Assembly: GCA_013398015.1 (NCBI GenBank)
Contig: VZRR01013742.1
Location: forward strand, 1-64,000
DNA: 64,000 nucleotides
Reading direction: 5' to 3'
Origin: Oreocharis arfaki
Lineage: Eukaryota; Chordata; Aves; Passeriformes; Paramythiidae
The translations under genes and the position numbers were made by a program. Under the pieces are notes generated by a model. The model had not been told where the DNA came from. It was given only the letters and a program-made list of their open reading frames with translations, and did no database searches. Positions 12,001-24,624 of the stretch are shown piece after piece (position 1 is the stretch's first letter; every line of letters begins with the position of its first letter).

Positions 12001-13399
12001 GCTGTGGTTCCCAAGTTACTTCCTATTTTTCCATATCCCACATGCAGCAATTAATATAGTCACTATGATACTGTTGTATATAGAAGTCTGAATCCTGCAA
12101 GCAGGAAGCTTTGGTTTGTATAAGGAGTCCTGTTGCCTGTAGCATTTCAGTTGGATGATTTATAGTAATAAAATTATGCAGGTCCCTAAATATTATCAGT
12201 ACTGGTACTCAGCATAGCTAGCAGAGTTTTCATAAGCTGGAGTTTCACAGACAGCAGCAACCAAGTGCGGGAGCGATCAAAGAACATTATTTGTAATCAA
12301 AATGTGAGTTAGGTGTTATAAAACAACTGGTGGGTGCTTGTGTGCATGTGAAATTTGCTTACACGAGTAATCCCATTGATTTAAATGAGAGCATTCAAGT
12401 GACGAAAACAAGTTCAACGTGAGAATGTTTAGAAGATGGTGACCTTAGAAACGAACAGTCGTCTTTGGAAATATTCAAAGGGGGGTGATTAAAACTTAAA
12501 GCTGAGAGTTGGCGTTTGAAGGCAGAAGCAGCTAGAGAAGTGTTCGGGGAGCTCACCTGCCAGATAATAATGCGTTTTAATGATGCTGGTTAACTCTCCA
12601 TCAACTTTCTCATACTCTTTTTTTTGGGGGTGTGGGGGAAGGGATGGGAAGGAGGGCGAGAGAGGGACGGTGACAGCAAGGCTGTTTGTTTTTCCCGAAA
12701 GTTGTTTGTGATTTCAGGTACTCATGGGAAATCTCTTGATCAGATTCACATCTGTTCCTGTCAAAGTGGGTGCTAAGATACCGGTCACCCAGCAACCATG
12801 TCCAAGAGGGAATTGGGCCGATAATAACTTCAAAAAGGAATGACAGATGCTAGATTAGGATGAAAGACAAAACGCATGAAAAATGAGCTTGTTAGAATAA
12901 AAAAATTGTTCAAGCACCTTCATGCAAATTAAATGAATATTGAACATTTGCATGCAGTAATTTCTACTTTTTCTGTTGATTGAGAAGAAATAAAGACGGT
13001 ACATATATAAACATAAATGTAATTTTTTTTTTTTTGCGCCAATTAACATACAAAGCAGTATCTTTCTTCTAAAAATGAGATTAGCCACCTGGGTGCTTGG
13101 CTGTATCCCACATATGTCACAACATTTTTGTAATGTGTATGCTTCTGTTGAAGAAACACCTTATCTAATTCTTTGTAGCAAAACAAACAAGGAAGCAACC
13201 TTATATTAATTTTAAAATACTTTCGGTTAGCATCCTTCTATTGTTTTTTTCAGGTGCAGTTTTCAGAGCTGAATTATTTCCTGCTGTCCTTGAATTCAAT
13301 CGGTATAATGTGCATTAATAAAAGATCACATAAGATGAGTTCAGACCAAATGCTAAGGTTTCCTATTGACTGGTCAAACAATACATATTTTAAAACACC
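9041..13399. other. Unique non-coding DNA
   Basis: No gene recognised. The 117-codon minus frame at 8991-9344 and the 109-codon plus frame at 9724-10053 lack recognisable domains and are of chance length. A T run lies at about 13,023-13,035. The AT-rich part around 12,540-13,000 has several TAAT words, but I do not call it separately. Confidence 0.6.
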
Positions 13400-13900
13400 A
13401 TGTCTGTCGGGGTAACATGAAGAAGAAATAGTCACTTTTCCATGCCTATGCATTAAGATAATTTAAATAATCTAACAGTTTTATTATTGAAATGTTCATA
13501 TAACAATCAGAATTTGGAAAAGAATGATAAAATGTTCTGATTGAGAAAGGACTCTGTGTCTTGGTTTAGCAATGTCTAATGTGGTCACGTACAGAAATTG
13601 ATTTTCTTCAGAAATTAATTAATTTTTCATATCGCCCTAAGCTGCAGTTAAAAAGAGTGCATACTTGTCTGTTTTTTCCAGAAATATTGCCTAATCATAT
13701 TAATACCATTGCCCCAAGGATGAAAAGATAATTGTACAAATGCATTTGGAAATATGTATCACTGAGTATTTATGATTAAATTATGCAAATGACCCAGCTC
13801 TCATCCTTTCCAGACCCAGATTGTCTAATTAGGATTGATATGCTGAATAGATGTTCCAGAATTTGAATACAAGCATGTCCAAAGAGCAGAAAATTGGAAA
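13400..13900. promoter_or_regulatory. CNE-like block with homeodomain and POU motifs
   Basis: This AT-rich but complex (not simple-repeat) block contains TTAATTAATT-type words near 13,615, TAATTAG near 13,830, and an exact POU octamer ATGCAAAT at 13783-13790. Dense homeodomain and POU words in complex AT-rich DNA are typical of vertebrate developmental enhancers and conserved non-coding elements. Conservation itself cannot be seen in one sequence, so this is a compositional inference only. Confidence 0.25.
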
Positions 13901-14355
13901 TGACAAGGCTGAAATGCTAAGAAAAGTGTCTTTCCCTTTTATACTTTACTAATGTGGTGTTAGCAGTTGCAGTTTTTCCTTTGGCTATATTGTGTGACTC
14001 ATGTGTCCTACAAGAAATAAGTCAGGAAAGAAAAATCAACTTTCATAAATAGCTTTACTTTGCTCTGGACTTACTTTTCTTTAAAAGTCTGCTAGCAGTT
14101 CCTCTCCCCTTTAAAACTTGGTATCCTTCATGTTACAATTATGATGTATTCCACATAAATTACTTCTTAATTTGGAGCACTGTTGTTTGTAGCTTGTCTC
14201 CAGCTGCCAGCTGCCAGTGCTAGATATTTAGCTCGTCAGCTTCTCATATATTCAGATGAAATTTACACACCTAACCATTTTAAGTTTGTTGAGGGTTTTT
14301 TGGGGGGTTCTTATTTTATTTGAATTCACAATTCCTTAATGTAACCACCTCTTAG

Positions 14356-14370
14356 AAAAAAAAAAAAAAA
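14356..14370. repeat. Poly-A run (15 bases)
   Basis: A simple homopolymer. No AATAAA is found in the 30 bases before it, so it is not a convincing retrocopy tail. Confidence 0.85.
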
Positions 14371-14459
14371 GAAGAGAACTGGTATCTCGTTAAGCTTGTT
14401 TGTAGACATTCTGAGTTCGAAAAATAGCTATCAGCAGTCTACAGCATTTAAATCCCTCT

Positions 14460-15130
14460 TCTTTAGTGGGCTGTTTGTTCATTTATCGCTCCTGGGAAGC
14501 TGGGAGAAGAGCCCGGTGAGGAGCAAGGAGGAGTAGTGAACTGTCAGTACCTCAGCCATTGTTAGCAGCGGGAGTCGCTCCCTCTGAACTCTGTTGGCTC
14601 CTGCTACCCATCTGCGGGATGATGGATTGCTATGTTTAATACATTTCAGCTTTTGTCTGTCATAGTGTGGATAGACAGCGCTATCAATGATTTCAACAGT
14701 GATTAGAGCGCTGGTTGTACCCACTGCTATTGGGCAGGCGCCTCCCAGGAATGTCTGATGTAGGAACTCCTTGGTACGCTCGCCACGCAGATGACTTGCT
14801 CGGCTAACTTGAGGTGGTTTTAAACACCTACTAAAGACTGCTGGGAATTTCTAAATCTTCACGGCCTCCCTGCAACAAAATCCAGACGCCTCTACAAATG
14901 GTCTGGTACCAGCCTAACCCAGAGAAAAATGTCTTGTGCTTTCGATAGGTGGGGATGGGAGCAGGAATGAATTCGGGGGGTGTGATGTCAGCAGCGCTCG
15001 GCCCGTCTGTGGTTAAGTGTTTGGCTACTGGTGATACGGGCGGAGTGCAAGGAATGCGTTGAAGCAATAAGATACGACATGACATGTGTCATACGAGGAT
15101 TTGCTAAGCCGTGGGTGCTTTGTGATTCAC
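14460..15130. promoter_or_regulatory. CpG-enriched patch (possible regulatory element)
   Basis: CpG dinucleotides are clearly more frequent here than in the flanks (clusters near 14,560-14,600, 14,690-14,800 and 14,990-15,050), and GC content is higher. The words ATCAATGATTT and GTGATTAGAGC at 14,683-14,710 resemble HOX/PBX and homeodomain sites. Two minus-strand frames (14,479-14,724 and 14,831-15,085) have no recognisable domain. Possible explanations are a weak CpG island or alternative promoter, a conserved enhancer, or a GC-rich old repeat. Most methylated intronic DNA loses CpG, so their retention suggests germline hypomethylation or selection. Confidence 0.3.
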
Positions 15131-16599
15131 GAGTCCACAGGCTGAATGATTTCAGCCACCAGAGAAGTCGCTGTACACCAGCACAACATATGCCCTGGAG
15201 TATCTTCTAATAATTATAAAATGGTGCAGTAGACATATAAATTGGAAAAAAAAATAATCGTGTTATGGACATTACTTTAGACAAGTGGATGTATATTGTT
15301 TTCATTATTATCATGTTAATTTTCCACTCTTAAAAAAAAAGTATTATTCAAAATCTTGTGTGAAACAGTATTGTATTAGAAACAAAAAGATAACTATGCA
15401 AGCTAAAGCATATAATACTGGCTTTAAAAGATTCTTGACCCAGTTTTCTTGATTTGGACCATTGCCCACCATGACAGGCCAGGCTGAGGATAACTTTCAC
15501 TTCATTTTGAACTGAAGGAGGAAGGGAAGTTAAATCAGAAGATATTAATCATCTTTGATTTAGCTTTCTTGGTAGAGAATTTAATTTATAGAACCAGAAG
15601 AATGAGTAAGTACTAAAAACTACCATTAGCAAAAGTGGTAGCCAGGCTTAAATGTGTTTTCTTTACTCCTATTTCACTCTATACTCACTTGACTGTTGGC
15701 TTTGTTTGCTTTTTAAAAATTTTTTTCCCTTTGGTTATACCAGAGTTCAATTGCTGCAGCTCTACTTATAGGCAGTAGTTTGTAATTTCTCTATTGTGCT
15801 TGCTGGAAATCTGAGCTCAACAACACAGTGGTGGGATGCCATTTTTATTCCTTTTTAAGATGATCCAGGCAGTGGCAATGCTCACAGGGAGGAGTGTTCA
15901 TGATAATTAAAAGCTGGAGTTTACCTTTAAAAAAAACCATTGGCAATTTGCCTGGCAGAAAATTCTGTCTTCAGTCACCATTTTTAATCTACTTAGCTGT
16001 TGGGAGTTATCTTCACTTTAAGAGTTATCTAGTTGTAAAAGTTGTCTGGATGTTGAAATAGTTTCTTTGACATTATTCCTAAGTGCTCACTTGCCATATA
16101 TGATGATCAGAGGATCTGAAGGCTCTGTGGAAAAGAGTATCAGTAATAAGGTGGGAATAATCTTGACATTTACATCTATCAGCTTTTCTCAGTTTAGGCT
16201 CCCTTCATTACCAGTGTGTGGTAGTGAAACAAGGGAACTTGAGGCATACTTTACAAATTTAAGAGAAATTTAAGAAATTAATATATGTTTATAAATAAAC
16301 AGATTTAAACATAAGAAAGTTTAACATTTAAACCTTTACTGATATTTTTTCTCCTTTAAAATAAATAGCATTTGGCTAGGAGGTTGTTCTTTTGCAGAGA
16401 TCAATATCTGGAGCATTCATACAGAGACGAAATAACGGCAACTTGAAAGTTAATGAAAAGCAAGTATTAAATAAATCCATGTATTACTTGGTGATGTGTT
16501 AATAAATGTATCACATAAATATGATAGGTAAAAGAATCAGATAAATGGTTCCTTAAGCAGATAAAAGGTCTCTGTTGTTTATATTCCTTCTGTAGAGGC
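15131..16599. other. Unique AT-rich non-coding DNA
   Basis: No gene, known repeat or notable motif cluster was seen. Short A and T runs occur near 15,246 and 15,332. Confidence 0.6.
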
Positions 16600-17010
16600 A
16601 AGGCTGTGATTTACAGCCTTTTTTGATAGCAGGACTGGTTTAGATAATTTTGTCTCTCTTCTGTTTCCTCCAGGCGCCCTGATCGCACTCCTGTACAGCC
16701 GTGTGTGACCATTTTCAGCACAGGCAGGATCAGGTCTAGGTTGAAAATGCTGTCTGCTTTCCCCCCTCCTCTCTCCCCTTCATTATTAATTTTATTAATC
16801 CTAGTTGCGTTGCTATGAGTGAACGAGCAATGGGGACAGAAATGAATGTTGGGGGTGGGGGGCTGGGGGAAACCAATTTTGTGTATTGTCATCCTGTCTG
16901 CCATGAAATTTTCCTGCATCCTAACAGCAGTGCCCTGAGCCTAGCCTGGAAAATGAACAGTGTATTACACAGTGGTTTTAACACTGTATTTAAAAGGAGG
17001 AAACAGGAGG
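16600..17010. promoter_or_regulatory. CNE-like block
   Basis: This is a complex, non-repetitive block with a pyrimidine-rich tract (about 16,755-16,790), followed by overlapping ATTATTAAT/TTTATTAAT homeodomain-like words at 16,783-16,800 and a G-rich tract at about 16,848-16,870. Overlapping frames on both strands (16,611-16,919 minus; 16,815-17,018 plus) suggest depleted stop codons rather than a gene. A conserved enhancer is one reading. Conservation must be tested by alignment. Confidence 0.2.
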
Positions 17011-19978
17011 AGGGTTAGCTGTAATGAAGGGAGGAGTAAACGAAAGAAAAATGTATGAAGGCAGTGGAAGTCTCTTTCTCTCTTGGAACTCTGGTTTACT
17101 AAATCTTGGCAAGCTGGCCTGCTGTGTATTGCAAAACAAATGGGGTGGATGTCTGAGATAGAGCATTGACTTCATCCTTTGGATGCTCCCTCCAGCCATG
17201 TTCTGGTGGCAGGGAAAGGTGAGACATGGGCATGCACCATCCTCCATGCCCTGCATATCCTGGTTTGTTCGGGGAGAGAATCCCACTTGTTACAGGGCTT
17301 CCTCTACTCTCTGGGAGGTGCTGCACAGTTGAAGAACTCTGGAACTTAGGTTGAGCCTAAGTCTCTGCTGCTGGAGTGAAAGCCCTAAATTATTCTCTTT
17401 TTTGAGTGGACTTGTACCAGTCATGCCTCTTGCTTTTTTGGTGGCTATTTTTTCCCTGTTAGTGGGCTAACATTAGTCTAGAAAGCATCTCCTATAGCTA
17501 TGCAGGATCAGACATTGTCACTTAGACCTCTGGATCTAAGTATTATATCACTGACTGCTGTTTTACTGTGAGGCTCTAGTTCACAATGCTCCTGCCAAAT
17601 GTTAATGCTGATGAAAATATTCTAGTATCTCTAAGAAAAGATAGCCCGTGTAGCATTTTCTGCAAGCTACGTCAATAAAATTATACTAGTTTGCACTTCT
17701 TTAGGAATACTCTATTCTTCTAGCTGTTTTAAACACTAGTTGGTTTCTTCAGCAGCTTTTTGCAGATGTGATGGAAACACGTCTGAAGCTACAAGATCCT
17801 TGTCTATCCGAAAACAGTGGGAAACTCAAGGTTTCCCTGAGTAGGCATGGTTTTAGCAAAACTTCACTCTGTTCAGAATGGTCTGACTTCACTGTAAAGT
17901 AGGTTCCACTGTGCTAATCCTCTTGGAATGCAGCAATTATCACCTACCGTATAGGTGTTAAGTGCCGAATTTCAAAGGGATTATCACTTTCCTCCTTCAG
18001 TGGCTAAGCTAGAAGAGAAAAGTTGTTAGTGCTTCTAAAGGGGAGGGAAGAGGGGAAGAAAAGAAATCTCTCTTGTTTTCTTTCTGTGGTTGCCTTCATT
18101 CTGGCTAAAGCAGAGCAAGCTGGGTTTTGCTACAGCTAGTCGCTTTGAGTCTGATCTTCAGGAATTCTAAAGGCATTTGTTTCCACCTCCCCTCCCCGCC
18201 CCCCGCCCCGCAGTACCCTTCTTTTGTGGAAAGAGGCAATGACAACAGCCATTCAGAACAAAAATCGAAAGTTATGTAGGTGGACAAAATTATATAGGAA
18301 AACCAAAGTTCTCTATATCCTTACACTGTGTTTTCATCATCTGGAAACTTTTGTCAAGTTAACTTGAGAACAGTCTGCAGAAGTTGGTATCTTTTCAGTC
18401 TAAAGAGATACTTGGTGGCTTTATTGGTGTTGCAGAGCACTGGAAATTATCAGAAGACTATTTTTGTGTATATGCTCTTTCCATGTACCCTTTAACTGAC
18501 ATACCAGTATTTTGTTTATCCACTAGCTCTATGCATAATACAGACAGTACTGATTTCAGGAGGTTGTTTGATAAAGTGGGATTAGAGTCTTTGAACCCCC
18601 CTTCCCTTTTTTCATATCCCTGCCTAAAGACCTCTCATACATGGCTACTTCTGTACGTGCTGGCTTCTGAGACCTTCACCTTCAGTGAACTGTTGTCTGG
18701 GTACATAATGGGCAAGGAAAGCAGGGCAGAACTCTGATCCCCCAACAGTGCACCCTGGAGACCGTGCAGCAACCACAGGCAATGTGAACTGAATGGGGAA
18801 TGGTAGTTAGGGGGAGGGCATTCACATCTGGGGAAGGAATTAAGATGTTATAACAGATGGAAGTAGCTAATAATGGGCAAGAGAGGGCTGCCTTATGGAG
18901 AAGTCTTATTCCTGAAGCTGCAAAATAACCAAAAGAGTCTTTTAGAGAAGAAGCCAGGATTTGGAGTTGTATTGATGTGAATAGAAGGTTTCATGGAAGG
19001 AGGGATGTAGAACACTGAGTTGAAAGATTGGCTTCTAGCCTGCTGTTTTTATTTTCACTAGCACTTCATTGGGATGAGGAATGATAACTTCTGTCAGAAG
19101 CATTTGGTCTAGAGCTGGATTTCTCGGAGTTAAGAATTTAAGAGTTGTAGTGCTGGAAATTGGGTTAAAAAACGTTGCAGTTTCTTCACAGTCAAACCAC
19201 AGAAATTAATGAATTTCAGAATTAAGCTGTATCGCAGTGTTTAAATAGCATTTTCCGGGAATTGCCGCAGAACATTTCAATAAATTATGAAAATATTCTT
19301 CTATTAAATTTTTTAGATATTATACATAGTGCTCTAAATACTAGTATATAGAATATCTAGTATATCTTGTTGCTGGTAGAATTAGTCCCTATTATAAGAA
19401 TCTGTAAGATATATACAATCCCCTTTTTTTTTTTGAAAGAAAAGAAATTGTGGTTCAGTTCTACAGCTTGCAATATTTTCCTGGGAATAACAATCTCCTC
19501 CTTAAATGTGAAACAATTTGGCAGAAGAACACACTTTGCTAAACTTAGGAAGTTGTAAAAATGAGTATTCTTAATTTTTAATGAATTTCTGAAATATTAA
19601 TTCTTTTAGTCCATTTTTGATGTCAGTAGTGGTTTGTAGACTTTATGGGCCATTTTGAACTGTAAGCGGCTTAACTGCTTAACTTTCTGTATCGAGATGG
19701 CCATATTATATACCACCAAATGTCCACAGTGGAGAGAAGGTACTTTGTGTTGTTGAGAGTAACGTTCATAAAGGTCTGCTGTGCGTGCAAAGAAGGCAGT
19801 ATTTATGTTGATAGGATTTCAGCTTGGGCTTGATGCCAAGTCACCATAAGACGCAGCTACTTTTTCAGGAAGTTAGGAGTACCTTACCATGGTGGGATGT
19901 CCCATTATTTGGCTTGTGAATTCTGTCACTTTCCCTACTCTGATATCATTATAACTTGTATACTTCTTATATGGAATT
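17011..19978. other. Unique non-coding DNA
   Basis: No gene recognised. A C-rich tract lies at 18,187-18,212. A 117-codon plus frame at 18,384-18,737 is unrecognised and of chance length. Confidence 0.55.
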
Positions 19979-20245
19979 TCATGCTATAGAAATAACTTTA
20001 CAACTTCTGGATGAAAAAAACCAGGGCATTTTAAAGTAACACATTTCTGCCATTTGTTTTGCTGCCTCTTTAGTGTAATGAACTCCATACCAAAGAACTA
20101 CAGCTCCTCTCTTGTCGGCAGGATTTATGATAATGTCTTGCTGTTTTTGTAAATTATGTAACACACACTGTTCCTCCTTTGTTATATAGTGAAATTTAGT
20201 AGGTTGTTTTAATTGTTTGATTGATTTTTTTTTTTCCTTTGGCAT
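19979..20245 (-). pseudogene. Penelope-like retroelement reverse-transcriptase fragment
   Basis: The minus-strand frame encodes 88 residues. Residues 20-72 read like the N-terminal part of a Penelope-like element (PLE) reverse transcriptase: a TKEE..L.NLQ segment, then D-I-I-I-x-P-A-D-K-x-G-A-V-V (about residues 37-50), a Y-x-K-E-A segment, and Q-M-A-x-x-x-Y-F-K. The 'I.PADKGG.VV' block followed by 'Y..E...QL.D..YYK' is characteristic of PLE reverse transcriptases of the Neptune/Poseidon/Penelope type. PLEs are retroelements related to telomerase, and many carry a GIY-YIG endonuclease. Downstream of residue 72 the homology is lost and a stop follows. The catalytic aspartate region and endonuclease are absent, so this is a dead, short, old fragment. 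Position 45 has R where the family usually has G. The family match is from memory of the motif, not a search. Confidence 0.55.
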
Positions 20246-23200
20246 TTGTCTACACTGAAATGTCTGAGATTTACTAGGACGAACAATTGAGAAGAATGTC
20301 TTTTGTCTGAATTTCTGAAGATGTCAGGAGGTTTAGGAATGTTTGTGATAAGTCTTTTGTTTTGTGAAGTCTAGAATTGGGTATGCCATCCAGTATGAAA
20401 GGTGTTGAGCATTGCTCTATCTTTTAAAAACATCAGCACATTTTTTAGCAGGAACAAATGCCACTTTTTCACATAGTACTGAATATTCAGCACCTTTTAG
20501 TGGTTCGTATTTATTGTTGCAATGTTAATAATGTTTTAAACAATCTGCTACATGGGATACCTAGAATATAGATTGCTTTGGTCTTTATGGTGCAGTGAAT
20601 GTGGAAACAATAGCAAGATGCCCATGGACTTACCTTCTGCCTGAAACAAATAGCTTCCTTAGAAGATCCCAGCACCCATTTACTAAAACACTTACATTAC
20701 CTGCTGCATATGATGATCTGGAACGTAAAAGAGTTAACAGGTGGAATCTCCACCTTCCTGCACGTTCAGTAAAACTGCATTTTTTTTAACTCTTTGAGGT
20801 AGAGAGGAGAGACTTGACCAAAAATGGCTCAACCACTCTGTTTCCATTTTGTAAGGGACTTGAATAATAGCCAGGTACAATGCTGTCATATTTTTAGAAT
20901 ATTTTATATATTCTTTTTCTTACCTAATTTTGTGTACTTAGGTCTCCAAATATGCTTCTTGTTCAAAGGCTGATTCTGGGACTGTATTTTTTAAAAACAT
21001 GCCTATAATTCTCTATCTGCCCTGTACAGACTTAAAGGAGATTTCATAGCTGAGACTGAGCAGCCCAGGTCTGCATTTTCTAGCTTTTCTTTTTTCTGAC
21101 AGGTCAGTATTAAAACACTACCTAAGCAACTGCTCCTTAGAAGCTTTCAAAGAGAAGCTGAATTTATCTTAATTTCAATATATCCTGTATTTAAAATGAT
21201 CAAGCCCCCATCAGGATTACTGATCACTGAAATTATGAATTATTTTAATGAAAAGTCTGAATATATATAGTTGTCACATTTTACATTTGTAGAGACAATG
21301 TATATTTTTTACTGCCATGACTCCCTTCCCCCCCTGAAGTTGTGTTTCTCATTGAATGCTTAAAGTTTCTTTACTGATTTAGCATTTTCTGTGACTGCGA
21401 GCAGGACTTCAAATGAAAACATGGAGATCTGGCCTTTGACCTCCTCCTCAAGTTGAACTACATAAGAAGGGACTTGTTGAGCTTCCATAATGTATATTTA
21501 ATTATGAAAGTTATTTAGCTGTTTGGGGGTTTTTTTTGTTTAATTACAAAAAAAATTGCTCGAAACCCTTTAAATTCATTTTATATGTGTAGGTATAGAG
21601 GGGGAGAGAGATTTAAGTCAATAAAGTTATCATTACTATCTTTCACCATTGCTGTTATTAGTGTGATTATTATTTTATTATCACTATTCTGAAATGATTG
21701 TTCATGTTTTCAAAGAATTATTTCTTTAAGGTATTGTAGCTGTAAGAATTGTAGTTATCTCAGATTCCAATTTAAATAATGTTTTCGTCTGTCTTTGTAG
21801 CCATTGTTGAAAATACATGTTGTAAGAACTATAAATATTAAACCTCCACTACAGTTTAGTGAATAATTCTGCAGGTTCATGATTGCTCTTGAAAATCTAG
21901 ATAGCATTTTGATAATTGGTTTTAATAGACATCTGTTTTTTGCCACTGTAGATCTGTGCCAGCAGACCTGCTCATGAAACAACTCACAATCGAATGCTTC
22001 TTTTTATTTTGAACATAATTATGTTGTATTTTAGTTACTGCTCTGGAAATGTCTCATATTTGCAAATCTGTTTCCAGAAGAATAGATTCATGTCTAAATG
22101 AGCTTGTATTTGAGGCTTTTACTAGTTTCAAAGAGCTTTATTACAGTTGTATCTCTGCTAGCTATTTTTTTTTTTAAGACTGTGAAATGCTTTTGTCTTA
22201 CCAAGTGCCATTCTCTGATATCTTATATGCCATTTGAAATGGAGCACGTCGTTTAGATCAGCTACAATGAATTTCCTTGGATAAGCGAGTGTTCCTGTGA
22301 ATCTTAAAATACTCTTCACTCTGCCTTTTGTGGTTCTACTGCCATTTTTTCTCAAGATTATCAGAACAGAAATAATTGCTTCCATCCCTTCTTAAAGATG
22401 CTTGAGTTCAAGTATGAAAGCAGTTCAAAAGGGAATTTACCTATGCATACTCTTAATCATTCATATCAAAATATTCCCCTTAAAAATCTGACAAGGAGCT
22501 TCAAATATTTTCCTGCATCTTAATTCAGATAACTGCAAATGTATAATAAAATATGATCATTATTTTTGCAAGCTAAAAAATAATTTTCACTAATAAGTTT
22601 CTGAACTATGAAAGACTTTTTATTTGGTAATTTTTAAGGTATCTAATGTACTTTTTCCTACAATTTTTGGCTTAAATATCTTCTTTCTACTTTATGCGCT
22701 TTTTTTCTCGATATGGCAGCACACTAAAATCTCTGTAACTCTTTCTTTTTCCAGGCTGGCTTAGTTAGGCTAGTTCTTAGGGTGTGTAGGCAAGTCACCT
22801 TAGTGTAATACTGGAGGTACATGATGGTGCATATGGTTTTGTGCTCTTCTTTATGCTCTATCACTTTCCAAATAATCCCATAAACTGATTCCATGTTTCA
22901 AAGCCCATTAGTTCACTTTTCTCATTTTGTTTCAGTGTGTTCATGTCATCATAGATAACAACGTATCAGCATAGCTTTTTCACTAACTTTGTGAAGCTAG
23001 CTCAGGTAATTTTATAGTTAGAGATGTTTCTTCGGGGTTCCTTCAGAAACTGCTGAAATTAAAGAAGAAATTACAAACAGGGCACTGGATGTTCTGCATT
23101 CATGAAGAGGAGTGAGACTCATTTGTGTGTGAACAAGCAGTCAGGAAAGACAGGTTGAGGCACCTTATACCTTTATTGCCAGAAGGAAGATAAATATATG

Positions 23201-23383
23201 TAGAAAATAAATAAATGGCCCATCTGTGTAATACAGTTTTAGGATTTCTGCTTTTGGTTCTATAATTATTTGTACCTAAAAAAATATTTCAGAAGAGTAA
23301 TAGAACTTTTCTCAGATTTAAAGTAATTTGGATTCTTCACATATCAGTCTAAATTTGTTTAGTCTCTGCCTTCTTTTATGTTG
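20246..23383. other. Non-coding DNA with possible further decayed PLE sequence at its left
   Basis: On the minus strand, about 20,250-20,480 has broken frames that could be a decayed upstream part of the Penelope-like element, but no motif is secure. The rest is AT-rich unique DNA with T runs near 20,226 and 22,167. No gene was recognised. Confidence 0.45.
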
Positions 23384-23463
23384 NNNNNNNNNNNNNNNNN
23401 NNNNNNNNNNNNNNNNNNNNNNNNNNNNNNNNNNNNNNNNNNNNNNNNNNNNNNNNNNNNNNN
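23384..23463. other. Assembly gap (80 N)
   Basis: Eighty undetermined bases, followed directly by eight T. The gap probably sits in a poly-T tract and its length may be nominal. Open frames running through it are artefacts. Confidence 0.98.
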
Positions 23464-24422
23464 TTTTTTTTACTTCTACATTTGCTTGCTACATGCTTAT
23501 CAGCTGCCTACATTATTGAAATTTTGTTTCCTGGGTAGGTACTTTGAGATCTTCACTTCTTCTCTTTGATAAGTTAAATAGCTTGAGCTCATTAAATCTT
23601 TCACAGTCTTTTTTTTTTTCCCCTTTGCAGTCCTTTTTTCTTTATTTCAGATGCTCATCATGAGTAACATTTATTTTGCCCTTGTTTAAGCTTGCACAGC
23701 CTAGGTTTTTTTTTGTAAACGATGGTGGTGTTTAGTGGGACTGTAGAGATGTAATGAAGATTAAAATTTTGGTGGAGCAAAGAGAACTTTGTTAATAATA
23801 CTATTGCTGCAGGAACAGGGGTGGGACTCTTCAGAATGAGCAAAATTGTGTTAGTTTTGCTGGCTTAACAGCAGTAAAGAGTGGCAAAAACTGAACTGTA
23901 ATGTGAGGAAACATTTGCCTTAATACTCTCTGAAAGCAGGTCTGTTCAGTAAGAAGATGATATTTTCCAAGTTATTTCTTGGCATTAAATTGTTATTTAG
24001 GAATTGGTATTTGTTAAGGTACGGTGCTTTTAAAATGTTTTGTACTATGTGTACTGTGTGATTTTTCTGCAGAAAAGTCAGGGTCCGGTGACATGAGTAA
24101 TTATAAGAATGACACTTTTAGTGAAAATCTCTTTTTAGTATTTTGAGTAGTTCCTGTTTCCAGAGTCAAAAAGGAAGTCATTGGAGATAGGGACATGAAG
24201 TACAGACAATACCAGACTTTTCAGGTCTGATCCTTTAACTGTAATACACTCATGCTCTATGGCATAGTATCTTACGACTTTTCAGGATCAAACAGCATTG
24301 AAGGACCAGTGTTCAAAAGGAAAAAAAAAACCAAAAAGAGGGAGCTTTTAATCTTTAGTCTACTAGCAAGTAGGTCTATTAAGTGTTAAACAGTGTGAGA
24401 TAAAATACATGATTAAGGACTC
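23464..24422. other. Unique non-coding DNA
   Basis: AT-rich sequence with T runs near 23,608 and 23,707 and an A run near 24,321. No gene or known repeat was seen. Confidence 0.55.
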
Positions 24423-24624
24423 TTGACTACAGCTAGAGTAACCCAACAATTAATTGAGATTGTTGAATCAAGCCCAAGGAATAGTCCAATAATAGAACAT
24501 TTTCAGAAATTAATGGCAAAAAAGGTAAGAAAGTATCTGACTGATGCATGGCATTCTCAAATGAAAAACCAGATACAGTCTATAAGCAAATTGCAGGAAA
24601 GAGCAGACTTTGGCTAAGCAATAT
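24423..24624 (+). other. Unexplained open frame abutting a CR1 tail
   Basis: A 64-codon plus-strand frame (24,423-24,617) has a protein-like composition: rich in Q, K, E, S and I, with an amphipathic pattern, and no runs. It ends about 10-30 bases before a recognisable CR1 3' tail. It is not the CR1 ORF2 C-terminus as far as I can tell. It may be the 3' part of a CR1 subfamily or a SINE with a CR1 tail, an RNA copied together with a CR1 tail, or a chance frame. I do not recognise the peptide. Confidence 0.25.

Noticed and set aside
14356..14370. Poly-A run considered as a retrocopy tail
   Set aside because: No AATAAA or similar signal precedes it within 30 bases.
23328..23569. Open frames spanning the 80-N gap
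   Set aside because: They consist largely of undetermined residues and flanking poly-T translation, so they are artefacts.
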